Source: Flavobacterium sp. IB48
GTDB taxonomy: Bacteria; Bacteroidota; Bacteroidia; Flavobacteriales; Flavobacteriaceae
DNA: 64,000 nt
Direction: 5' to 3'
NCBI RefSeq assembly: GCF_016405855.1
Contig: NZ_JAEFCA010000004.1
Location: 22,459 to 86,458 of the forward strand
Shown in pieces: positions 8,691-17,100 of this stretch. Under the pieces are notes generated by a model that saw only the letters and a list, made by a program, of their open reading frames with translations, was not told the origin of the DNA and did no database searches. The position numbers and the translations under genes are program-made. Within the stretch, counting starts at the first letter, position 1, and each line of letters begins with the position of its first letter.

Positions 8691-8823
8691 TCAGGTATTG
8701 TTTAAAAGTTGTTTTTAATTTGAAATAAAACCATTCTCTAAATAAAAGAATCGGTTTTAAATTGGTTAGAATTAACAGGATCGTTAATAACAGTGATAAA
8801 TAAATGTCGTGATTAAGCTGCAT
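8656..8823 (-). CDS. Small membrane protein (55 aa)
   Basis: Starting at the ATG at 8823 (MQLNHDIYLSLLLTILLILT) the product is 55 residues with one transmembrane helix at about residues 8-28 and a basic tail. This start overlaps the stop of the DUF3164 gene by 11 nt, as expected in a compact phage early operon; a start further upstream (8862) would lie deep inside that gene. Function unknown. Confidence 0.45.
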   Translation of the reverse strand: MQLNHDIYLSLLLTILLILTNLKPILLFREWFYFKLKTTFKQYLNERKNKANYRS

Positions 8824-9526
8824 GATTTTGCTCGTTTTGCTGGTTAAAAAAATCAAAAGCATATCCTTGTAAAAAATCTACAGAAGACATCGATAGCGGA
8901 ATATTGGTTCTTACGCCATTTTCATCAATTCGGCAAGCTTCAATAAACCAGCTTGAACGTACAGGTTTAAAAGCTGAAGCAATAATCTCTACACCATCTG
9001 TAAACTCTTCATTGTTAAACTCCTTTGTCAGTTTTTGAAGTTCTAAAACTCTAGAGCCTTTTAGGTTTCCTTTGGCATCTTTTTTTAGAAGATTGAAAAC
9101 AATTTTGACTAAAGAAGCAGTTTCTTTACTAGTTGAAAGAGACGAAATATAGTTCTGAACCTTTTCAATACCAATAGTTACAGTATCGTCCCAACCTTCA
9201 TTAATGCGATAACCGATTGTGATTTCTTCTTTGTCATTAGAAAAAGTATGAGACATTTGTTTTTCTTTAAAACCGTAAACCTGATTTTTTAAATCCAGAA
9301 TAGTTTCAAACAGTCTAAAAGTTTCCGTTTTTGCATTTTGCATCATTTCAGAAGTTTGCTGTAATCTAGAAAGCGCTTTTGGAATCGTTTCAGCAACTAG
9401 TTTTTTATAAGCATCTCTTTCTTCATTTTTCTTGTTTTCAACTCGTTGAAGTGCTTCTTTTAATTGTTGCGCAGAAAATTGAGTTAAATCAAAGGGTTTA
9501 AAATTGTTTGCAGTTGTAGTGTTCAT
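8813..9526 (-). CDS. DUF3164 family protein (Mu-like phage early protein)
   Basis: 237 residues. The N-terminal ~90 residues form a coiled coil (QLKEALQRVENKKNEERDAY and following), the middle contains the family-like YxFKEKQMSHTFSN and the glycine/Trp-containing GYRINEGWDDTV, and the C-terminal part has FKPVRSSWFIEACRIDENG. These are the features of DUF3164 proteins, typically encoded near the transposition genes of Mu-like phages. No MuA or MuB gene accompanies it here, so this looks like a remnant or a repurposed module. Molecular function not established. Confidence 0.75.
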   Translation of the reverse strand: MNTTTANNFKPFDLTQFSAQQLKEALQRVENKKNEERDAYKKLVAETIPKALSRLQQTSEMMQNAKTETFRLFETILDLKNQVYGFKEKQMSHTFSNDKEEITIGYRINEGWDDTVTIGIEKVQNYISSLSTSKETASLVKIVFNLLKKDAKGNLKGSRVLELQKLTKEFNNEEFTDGVEIIASAFKPVRSSWFIEACRIDENGVRTNIPLSMSSVDFLQGYAFDFFNQQNEQNHAA

Positions 9527-9538
9527 AATAATTGGCTT

Positions 9539-9814
9539 TTAGTAAATTAATATTTCTTCTTTAAATGGATCTGCATAATAAGGTTTGAAATTATGGTGTA
9601 AAGCAAGTTTCGAAACCTCTTTTATTTTACTTTCAATATTTGGAGAAACAGGGCGTGGAGAAGCAGTTTCATCATCCAGAATATGCATCCATTGAAAGCG
9701 TTCCTGATTAATGCAGATTCTTTCTCCAGCTGTAAAAGTTTTGCTTCTTTCTGAACAATATTGAAGTGCTAGATATAATAATGCGATACGTTCTTCGATT
9801 TGTGTTTTACTCAT
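9539..9814 (-). CDS. Small hypothetical phage early protein (91 aa)
   Basis: 91 soluble residues starting MSKTQIEERIALLYLALQYC. Its ATG overlaps the stop of the 45-residue upstream gene by 8 nt (ATGAGTAA), and its stop is 12 nt before DUF3164, so it sits in the same transcript. No family recognised. Confidence 0.55.
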   Translation of the reverse strand: MSKTQIEERIALLYLALQYCSERSKTFTAGERICINQERFQWMHILDDETASPRPVSPNIESKIKEVSKLALHHNFKPYYADPFKEEILIY

Positions 9815-9944
9815 AATTTTTCTCTAATTGATTTTTTAATTTGTTAATGTCAGATTCGATTAAACTTCTTTCAGGACTGTTTGGATTTTCGATAAGCCAA
9901 TTTTCCAGTTCCCGAATTTTTTCTTTGATTTGATTTGTTCCCAT
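9807..9944 (-). CDS. Very small phage early protein (45 aa)
   Basis: Reading leftward from the ATG at 9944: 45 codons, MGTNQIKEKIRELENWLIEN at the start and INKLKNQLEKNYE at the end. It is a charged amphipathic helix-hairpin-like peptide. The overlap with the next ATG (ATGAGTAA) and its place as the first clear gene after the divergent promoter argue that it is real. Related short helical peptides with 'NPNSPER' loops occur in Bacteroidota prophages to my recollection. Confidence 0.6.
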   Translation of the reverse strand: MGTNQIKEKIRELENWLIENPNSPERSLIESDINKLKNQLEKNYE

Positions 9945-9955
9945 TTTAATTTGGA

Positions 9956-10030
9956 TTAAAGATTTAATGCTATTTTCTTGTTTTCAGATTTTTTATAAAG
10001 AGCTATTTTTAGATTCGTAGTATTTTCCAT
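9956..10030 (-). CDS. Possible 24-codon leader peptide
   Basis: ATG at 10030, ending 11 nt before the ATG of the 45-residue gene: MENTTNLKIALYKKSENKK followed by IALNL and a stop. It could be a leader peptide of the early operon or chance in AT-rich DNA. Only its position supports it. Confidence 0.2.
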   Translation of the reverse strand: MENTTNLKIALYKKSENKKIALNL

Positions 10031-10192
10031 TCTTTTTGTGTTTTAGGGTAGTATTTTTCTTTTTACGAATATTTATTGTTTTTCCTTTGTAAATCAATTG
10101 TTTATGTGTTGTTTAAAATTGTTTTATTTTATTGTTGTTCAATATTTTCTGGCTTAACCTATTGTTTTTCAATTTTATTTTTCTTTACTTTG

Positions 10193-10247
10193 CAAATATA
10201 ATGTAAAATAATACATTAAAACAAATTTTTAACGTAAAATAATACGT
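10193..10247. promoter_or_regulatory. Divergent promoter region with twin repressor operators
   Basis: ATGTAAAATAATACAT (10201-10216) and ACGTAAAATAATACGT (10232-10247) are two perfect dyads sharing the core GTAAAATAATAC; their centres are 31 bp apart, about three helical turns. The leftward early promoter has a perfect -7 box TATATTTG (10200 to 10193, complementary strand) directly next to the first dyad. A rightward box TTACTTTG (10185-10192) lies on the other side and would drive the repressor gene. The S24 repressor is the obvious ligand. Confidence 0.75.
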
Positions 10248-10253
10248 CTTTTT

Positions 10254-10937
10254 ATGGGGTCAACGGAAAGAGTGCGGGAATATCTTGATTATAAAGGGAT
10301 TACTAAATATAAGTTTTGTAATGATTTAGGATTTTCTAATAAATTTTTAGACAATAGCAGCAATATGGGAACAGATAAAGCGTGTAAAATATTACACTAT
10401 TATCCAGACCTAAGTTCAGAGTGGCTGTTAACAGGAAACGGACCTATGATTAAAGAAGAAAATACTAGCGTTATGGTTATGAATAGTGATAGAAAAACAG
10501 TCGATTCGCTTCATGCAAATCAAGAAATACCTTTGTATGATTTGGAGGCGGTTGCGGGTTTAAGAGAGCTCTTTAGCAGCGGAGAACCGCAAAGAATTTT
10601 GGATACAATAAAAATTCCAAATCTTCCAAAATGCGATGGGGCAATTTCTGTTACAGGAGATAGTATGTATCCTTTATTGAAATCGGGAGATATTATTCTT
10701 TATAAGGAAACGGAATTTGAAAATATCTTTTTTGGCGAAATGTATCTTCTAAGTGTTAAACTGAATGACTGGGAAGAATACATCACTGTAAAATACGTTC
10801 AGAAATCTGATCAAGGACAGGATTATGTGAAATTGGTAAGTCAGAATTCGCATCATCAGCCAAAAGATATTCATGTATCAAAAATATCGGCATTGGCTCT
10901 TATAAAAGCTAGTATTCGTATTAATACTATGATGTAA
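10254..10937 (+). CDS. S24/LexA-type phage repressor
   Basis: 227 residues. An N-terminal helix-turn-helix (about residues 5-60, ending in the typical EWLLTGNGPM) is followed by a linker and a peptidase S24 domain. The catalytic pair is S137 (GDSMYP) and K180 (TVKYVQK), 43 apart as expected; the self-cleavage site is probably the Ala-Gly in AVAGL near residue 101. Such repressors lose DNA binding when activated RecA promotes their self-cleavage, so the leftward operon should be induced by DNA damage. It is transcribed divergently from that operon, and its 5' leader carries the second of two operators. Confidence 0.88.
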   Translation: MGSTERVREYLDYKGITKYKFCNDLGFSNKFLDNSSNMGTDKACKILHYYPDLSSEWLLTGNGPMIKEENTSVMVMNSDRKTVDSLHANQEIPLYDLEAVAGLRELFSSGEPQRILDTIKIPNLPKCDGAISVTGDSMYPLLKSGDIILYKETEFENIFFGEMYLLSVKLNDWEEYITVKYVQKSDQGQDYVKLVSQNSHHQPKDIHVSKISALALIKASIRINTMM

Positions 10938-10985
10938 TTGTTTCAATAAAATTTAGACTTATTTTTAAATAAAAAGAGGATATTA

Positions 10986-11029
10986 AAAATGCTTTAGCTA
11001 AACATTTGAAGTTTTGGCTAAAGCATTTT
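10986..11029. terminator. Bidirectional terminator
   Basis: AAAATGCTTTAGC (10986-10998) pairs with GCTAAAGCATTTT (11017-11029); A/T runs on both sides. It separates the convergent repressor and MarR-GNAT genes. Confidence 0.75.
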
Positions 11030-11044
11030 GATGTTTTATAAATT

Positions 11045-11968
11045 CTATTTGAAAAGTCTCAAATCATAACGCTCCTCATAAAATGTCTTCCCCCATTCGT
11101 GAACTTCTTCAGATTTTGTAACTTCGAATCCCATCATTTTATACATTTGAAGCGCTTTGTCTTGTAAATTTGTGGTAAGCAGAAAAACGTTTTTAAATTT
11201 CTTTTCTCTGCAAAAATCAACGGCATCGGTTAAGAGTTTTTTACCAATTCCGAGACCTCTAAAAGCGGGATCGAGAAGAAACCATCTCAATTGCGCTTCT
11301 TCATTAGGTTGATGCACAATAGCAACACATCCCACAATTTTGTTATTGTATTCTGCCATCCAAATTCGGTCATTTTCTGGAGAATATTTTTCTAAGAAAT
11401 CGTAAAAAGTCTTGATTACATATTTCTCAAAATCAGTTGAAAAATTCGATTCGTTTCCATAGATAAATCCGTGTAAATAAATAATGTAGCCAATATCGCC
11501 AGGAGTAATATTATGGCGATAGGTAATATCTTCACGAGTTATTTTATTTTCTGTCAGCAGATTTCTAACTGTATTCATCGAATCGACTAAAATTTCTTTT
11601 TCAGAATTGTTTAGTTTTTCAATTTTACCCTCAATCTTGTTTTCAGATTTATCATTTAATACGCTTAATAATTCATTTCCAGAATCAGTCAATTTAATAT
11701 TTAAAGCACGTTTGTCTTCAGAAGAAGTGACTTTCTCAATTAAATTTTCTTTTAAAAAGCGTTTTAAAATTCGGCTTAAATATCCTTTATCTAGATTTAA
11801 AATTTCTGTGATTTTTTGGGCCGTTATAGTTTTGCTTTCGCTGATTTCATATAGAATTCGTATCTCAGTCAAAGAATATTCGCTGTCTAAATAATGCTGG
11901 CTTAAAATATCTAAATGCGCCGTATAGAATCTATTGAAACTTCTAATTTTTGAAGTCGTAGTAGTCAT
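11045..11968 (-). CDS. MarR-family regulator fused to GNAT acetyltransferase
   Basis: 307 residues from the ATG at 11968 (MTTTTSKIRSFNRFYTAHLD). A winged-helix MarR domain (about residues 1-140, with the recognition region ITEILNLDKGYLSRILKRFL) is followed by a GNAT domain (about 150-305) with the acetyl-CoA loop in LDPAFRGLGIGKKLL. An upstream ATG at 12025 is excluded because a good promoter (CAA at 12023-12025 and CAAATATA at 11996-12003, read on the minus strand as TTG-N19-TATATTTG) lies between the two. MarR-GNAT fusions are common, with mostly unknown acetyl acceptors. Confidence 0.85.
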   Translation of the reverse strand: MTTTTSKIRSFNRFYTAHLDILSQHYLDSEYSLTEIRILYEISESKTITAQKITEILNLDKGYLSRILKRFLKENLIEKVTSSEDKRALNIKLTDSGNELLSVLNDKSENKIEGKIEKLNNSEKEILVDSMNTVRNLLTENKITREDITYRHNITPGDIGYIIYLHGFIYGNESNFSTDFEKYVIKTFYDFLEKYSPENDRIWMAEYNNKIVGCVAIVHQPNEEAQLRWFLLDPAFRGLGIGKKLLTDAVDFCREKKFKNVFLLTTNLQDKALQMYKMMGFEVTKSEEVHEWGKTFYEERYDLRLFK

Positions 11969-11995
11969 GATTTGTAATATTGTATTGTTGAGGTA

Positions 11996-12025
11996 CAAAT
12001 ATATAAATTTAGTTGCTTTTGTCAA
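11996..12025 (-). promoter_or_regulatory. Promoter of the MarR-GNAT gene
   Basis: On the minus strand: TTG (12025-12023), 19 nt, TATATTTG (12003-11996). This matches the Bacteroidota housekeeping consensus exactly and fixes the start codon of the gene at 11968. Confidence 0.8.
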
Positions 12026-12272
12026 CCATTTTCAATTTTTATTTTTTTTGAAAAGAATTTCAACTGAATAAAATTCATTTTAAGACATTCCTATTAATTA
12101 TTTGTTAAGCACTTTTTCGCTTCAATTCTGCTTTTTATAAGAGAAAGACTGTTATCTCAAACAAAGTTTCTTAGTTTTTGTTCTAAATGCTGTAAACCTT
12201 TATGTAGCGGCTAATTTTCGATCTCAAATGTTAATAATATGTTTCGTTTTAGAAGAGTTTTATTAATGTAAA

Positions 12273-12316
12273 CGTAACCTAATCGACCTACCCTCAGCTT
12301 TAATTTTGGAGACATA
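12273..12316 (+). promoter_or_regulatory. Putative ECF-type promoter motif before the sigma gene
   Basis: CGTAACC (12273-12279), 7 nt, CCTACC (12287-12292), 18 nt, GACATA (12311-12316). The same three blocks with the same spacing recur before the anti-sigma gene. It differs from the housekeeping promoter type, so it is a candidate for autoregulation by the sigma factor. Which blocks are the -35 and -10 is not clear. Confidence 0.5.
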
Positions 12317-12340
12317 TAAGAAGAAACCAATACTTTATAT

Positions 12341-12445
12341 ATGCCAATTTTTAAACAGCACGATCATTATCAAGACAAAATCAGAAAAAGTGTTTTGGCT
12401 CACGCTTTTCATTTGATTAATCATAAAATAATGAATCATGTATAA
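12341..12445 (+). CDS. Possible 34-codon leader ORF overlapping the sigma gene start
   Basis: ATG at 12341 opens a 34-residue frame (MPIFKQHDHYQDKIRKSVLA then HAFHLINHKIMNHV) whose stop overlaps the sigma ATG by 8 nt (ATGTATAA). It is rich in His. The position just after the shared upstream motif and the overlap suggest coupling, but it may be chance. Confidence 0.3.
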   Translation: MPIFKQHDHYQDKIRKSVLAHAFHLINHKIMNHV

Positions 12446-12995
12446 GAAGTTTACAGACGAAGAACTTGTTGAATTATTAAAATCGGGCAAGGACAAAGCT
12501 TTTGATGAACTTTATTTCAGATATCGAGATCTGCTTGTTCGGTTTGTATATCTCCGAATGAAATCAATCGCCATTTCAGAAGAAATTGTGCAAGAAGTTT
12601 TTACCTCTATATGGGAAAGACGCAAGACAATTGTGATTCAAAAAAGTTTTGCCGCGTACATCTACACTTCGGTTCGCTACATGACTTTAGATTACATCAA
12701 ATCGCACGAAGTTACCGATCAATACATTCAGGAGGTTCTAGATAAAAATACTGCTTCGCAAACCAGTTATAATGCTATCGAAGATTCTATCTATTATGAT
12801 GAATTGCAAAAAGCAGTTGACGAGGCGGCATCATTACTTCCTAAAAAATCAAAAGAGGTTTTTATTCTCAGTCGCGTAAAACATTATACTAATAAAGAAA
12901 TCGCCGAAGAATTGAATGTTTCAATCGAAACTGTAAAATATCATATTACGTATGCGCTCAAATTTATGCGTACGCATTTGGGCGAATTCAATTAA
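12438..12995 (+). CDS. ECF sigma factor, FecI-like
   Basis: 185 residues with sigma region 2 (DELYFRYRDLLVRFVYLRMK, EEIVQEVFTSIWERR) and region 4 (LPKKSKEVFILSRVKHYTNK, then EIAEELNVSIETVKYH). This is the Bacteroidota family that works with a FecR anti-sigma factor and a SusC-like receptor carrying an STN domain. FecR, SusC and SusD genes follow in the same direction, which indicates a trans-envelope signalling unit that senses its own substrate. Confidence 0.92.
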   Translation: MYKKFTDEELVELLKSGKDKAFDELYFRYRDLLVRFVYLRMKSIAISEEIVQEVFTSIWERRKTIVIQKSFAAYIYTSVRYMTLDYIKSHEVTDQYIQEVLDKNTASQTSYNAIEDSIYYDELQKAVDEAASLLPKKSKEVFILSRVKHYTNKEIAEELNVSIETVKYHITYALKFMRTHLGEFN

Positions 12996-13039
12996 AAGTA
13001 AACTTCAGATTAAGATCTCAGCTTTTTTCTTAACAGAAG

Positions 13040-13083
13040 CGTAACCTTTTGCGCCTACCTAAAATTACAATTCCCAAGACATA
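13040..13083 (+). promoter_or_regulatory. Putative ECF-type promoter motif before the fecR-like gene
   Basis: CGTAACC (13040-13046), 7 nt, CCTACC (13054-13059), 18 nt, GACATA (13078-13083): the same blocks and spacing as before the sigma gene. Suggests separate transcription of the fecR-susC-susD part by the same sigma factor. Confidence 0.5.
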
Positions 13084-13108
13084 CTATTAAAGACATAAAG
13101 AAATTATA

Positions 13109-14029
13109 ATGCCTGAAAATTCAAATAACGAAATCAAAAATTTTTTAGAAGGAAAGTACTCTCCGAAAGGACAAGAAATGTGGAACAAATGGTACGATCG
13201 TACTGATGATTTTTTTGATAATATGGAAGTGGTTCAATCTGACCGCTCAAAACTGAAAAAAGAATTAAGACAAATAAAGAATACGAATAAAGTTATTTCT
13301 CTTTCATACAAAAACTGGGCTGTTGCGGCTTCTTTGGTTTTCCTTGTCGGATTATCAGTGTTTTTTTACGCAACATCAAATACTGTTGAAAACAAGCAAT
13401 TTGCAGTAAAACTAGGCGAACATGCTCAAATAAAATTAAGTGATGGAACAAAAATCTGGCTAAATGCAGGAAGTGTTCTTAAATATCCGAAGGAATTTAA
13501 AGGCGATACTAGAGAAGTGTATTTAAGTGGTGAAGCTTTTTTTGACGTAGCCAAAGACAAGAAGCATCCTTTTATTATTCATACCAATAAAATGGATACC
13601 AGAGTTCTCGGAACCAGTTTTAATGTTCAAGCGTATCCAGATCAAACGACACAAGAAGTTTCGGTTGCAACCGGGAGAGTAAATGTGAAATCGACTGTAA
13701 CTGATGAAAATGTATATGTAACTCCAGGGCAGAAAGTGATTTTTAAATCGCAAAACAACAAGCTTCAAGCTTTTAAAGATGTTCCGTTGAATACCATTTC
13801 ACTTTGGCGAAAAAATATTATGGTTTTTGAAGAAACGCCTCTTTCTGAAGTTGTGGCCACAATCAATCGTAATTACAATGTTTCAATTGAAGTCAAAAAC
13901 AAGAGTTTAAACGATTTAAAGATTAGCGCTTATTTTAAAGAACTGCCTGCCGATCAGGTAATTGGACTGGTGTGTAATATCGTCAATGCCCAATACAAAA
14001 TGGACTCTGGGGTTTACAAAATCGAATAA
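13109..14029 (+). CDS. FecR-family anti-sigma factor
   Basis: 306 residues. Cytoplasmic N-terminal part (about 1-70), one transmembrane helix at about 72-90 (WAVAASLVFLVGLSVFFYA), then the periplasmic FecR domain (KLGEHAQIKLSDGTKIWLNA, YLSGEAFFDVAKDKKHPFII) and the C-terminal DUF4974-like STN-binding part (TPLSEVVATINRNYNVSIEV). It should hold the sigma factor inactive until the SusC receptor signals through its STN domain. Lies between the sigma and susC genes. Confidence 0.92.
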   Translation: MPENSNNEIKNFLEGKYSPKGQEMWNKWYDRTDDFFDNMEVVQSDRSKLKKELRQIKNTNKVISLSYKNWAVAASLVFLVGLSVFFYATSNTVENKQFAVKLGEHAQIKLSDGTKIWLNAGSVLKYPKEFKGDTREVYLSGEAFFDVAKDKKHPFIIHTNKMDTRVLGTSFNVQAYPDQTTQEVSVATGRVNVKSTVTDENVYVTPGQKVIFKSQNNKLQAFKDVPLNTISLWRKNIMVFEETPLSEVVATINRNYNVSIEVKNKSLNDLKISAYFKELPADQVIGLVCNIVNAQYKMDSGVYKIE

Positions 14030-14100
14030 TTCTTTAAACAACAAAAATAAAACTACGTAGCAACCTAATAAACAAAACAATTACACTAAATCTAAAAACT

Positions 14101-17100
14101 ATGAATGAAAAGCAAATGCGGTATGCCAGCATAAGGACAATAGGAACAAAATTATTCCTATTTATGACTTTGTTTTTTGCCGCACTAACAGTAAAAGCTG
14201 GGAATGTTGACATTAACAAAAGAGTGACTTTAAAAGTAGATAATGAGAGTATAAAGAATATATTTCAAAAAATTGAAAATCAGGTTGATGTGCATTTTAT
14301 GTACGAAAGCAGCCAAGTAAATGCCAATCAGAAATTAAGTTTAAAATTGAGTAATGTAACGCTAGAACAAGCGTTGGATAAGATTTGCGGAAATGTGCTT
14401 AGATATGAGATTGTGAGCAACAATATTGTAATCAAGAAAAACCAGAAAGTTGCTTCTGCTGATCAGAATAAAATTATGGTTTCGGGAACTGTTTTCGGAG
14501 GAGACGACAATATGCCTTTACCAGGAGTTGGAATTAAAGATAAAGGTTCAGACGCAGCAACAGCAACAGATTTTGACGGAACATTTAAATTAGAAGTAAA
14601 CGCTTCAGAAGCGACACTTGTTTTTTCTTACGTGGGTTATATAACACAAGAAGTAAAAGTTACGAGTTCGCAAAACATCACGGTAAAATTAGCAGCCGAC
14701 GTAAAACAGCTTCAAGAAGTTGTAGTTATGGGTTACGGAAGTGTGAAAAAAAATGAAGTTTTAGGAGCGGTTGGTTCTGTTTCTATGAAAGAAACTTCTA
14801 GCAGAACATACAACAACGCAGCTGAATTATTGCAAGGAACAGTTGCCGGAGTTACGGTAATCAACGATGGTGGTGATCCAACTGCATCTCCAACAATCAA
14901 CATTCGTGGTATTGGATCTTTAAACGCTGAAACACCTCTAATCGTTTTAGACGGAATCATTTACAGCGGTTCTTTAAACACTATAAATCCAAATGATATT
15001 GCATCGATAAACGTTTTAAAAGATGCGGCTTCTGCAGCAATTTATGGTGCAAGAGCTTCTGGTGGGGTAATTTTAATTACTTCTAAAAAAGGAGTTTCAG
15101 ATAAAATTAATGTGAATGTAAACTACCAAGGAGGTTTTCAGAATGTTGCTAAAAAATTACAAGTTTTAAACGCTGCAGAATATGCTGATGCTATGAATTT
15201 AGCAAGAGACAATGCAGGTTTGCCAAGAATTCCTGCTTTTGATCCTGCATTTGAACCAACGGCAAGAACAACAAAAACCAACTGGATGGATGAAATTTTC
15301 CGTACAGGAGAAATTCAAGATTTGTCGCTTTCGGTAAATGGAAAAACAGAAAAATCTAATTTCTTTCTTTCTGGAAGTTATAGAAAAAACGAAGGTATTT
15401 TGCTAAATACTTATGGAGAACGTTATACAGTAAGAGCAAATTCTTCTTTCAAATTGGCAGATAATTTCACAATTGGAGAAAATATTTCATACTCATTAAC
15501 AGATGGACAGACTGCTAATACGTCAAGTTCGTATACAGGAGCAATTCAAGCAGCAATTTTGTATCCGCCAAATGCAACGATTTATAGAGAAGATGGTTCA
15601 GGTCAGTTTGGCGGTGTTCCAGAAAAATATATTGGTTCTTACGGAGACGTTATCAATCCGGTAGCGTATTTGAAAAGATTAGACAATAAGAACCCTATTT
15701 CTACCATTTTGATCAATCCATATGCAGAATGGGAAATTGTTTCAGGATTAAAAGTGAAATCGAACTGGGGTTATACAAGAATCCAAGATAATGCATCAGA
15801 CTTTACAGTAAAAGTTACAGAGCCAGGAAAGATCTTCGATTTCAACAGATTGACGTTAAAAAACATAACAACTACAGATTTATTGAGCGAGCAGACTATT
15901 TCTTATGAGAAATCATTCGGAAAACATAATCTGAAAGCTCTAGCTGGATATACGTATCAAGAAACAAAAAGAGACTTCTATACCGTTGAAGGAACTGGTT
16001 TTGACAATGAAGATCCATCACAGCGTTATTTATTAAATGCAAAATTAATTCAGCAGACCGCAGCAGGAAGATCAGATGAAATTATTTCGTCTTATGTGGG
16101 AAGAATTAATTACGATTTCAGTCAGAAATATTTAATCTCTGGAATTGTTCGTCGTGACGGAACTTCAAAATTATTAGAAAATAACCGCTGGAAAGTTTAT
16201 CCTTCAGTTTCCGCAGGTTGGTTAATTTCTGAAGAAAATTTCATGAAAGGTATTGAGCCAATCATCAGCAATTTAAAACTTCGTGCAAGCTGGGGACAAA
16301 TTGGAAACTTAGGAAACCTTGGGCCATATCAATTTAGTGTGCCTTTGGTACAAACTCAGGCTTTAATTGGAGCAGTGCCATCAATTAATTATGGTTATGC
16401 TGAAAGCGAATTGTCAAACCCGAATTTAAAATGGGAAAGTTCTGAACAGACCAATATTGGTTTAGACTTTACGATGCTAAATAATAGCTTGGTTGGATCT
16501 GTTGATGCTTATGTAAAGAAAAACAAAGACATGTTGGTTCGTGACCAATTGCCTGGAGTTTCTGGAACGCCACAAGGAAGAATTGTAAACTCGGGAGATG
16601 TTGAAAATAAAGGAATCGAAGTGAGTTTAACGTACCAAAAAACTCGCGGAGAATTTAAATTTGATGTTACGGCAAACGCTGGATTTTTAAGCAATAGAAT
16701 TGTTTCGATTAAAGACGATTTGAATTCATTAGAGCCGCTTGGTTTAAGCAGAGTTCGTAGTTTGCCATTAGCCAATATTTATCAAGTTGGAAGTCCAGTT
16801 GGAGCTTTCTACGGATATCAGACAAACGGATTATTTCAAAGTAATGATGAGGTGAAAGCGTATGTAAACAAAGATGGTGTAATGTATCAGCCAAATGCAG
16901 TTGCTGGAGATATTAAATTTAAAGATGAAAATGGAGACGGCGTAATCAACAATAGCGATAGAGTAGTGTTAGGAAGTCCTTTCCCAAAAACAACGTATAG
17001 TTTGAATGCCAATTTCAGATACAAAGGATTTGATATGAACATCTTTTTTAACGGAGCTGCAGGAAATAGCGTTTTCAATGCTGTAAAACATACAGGTTTA

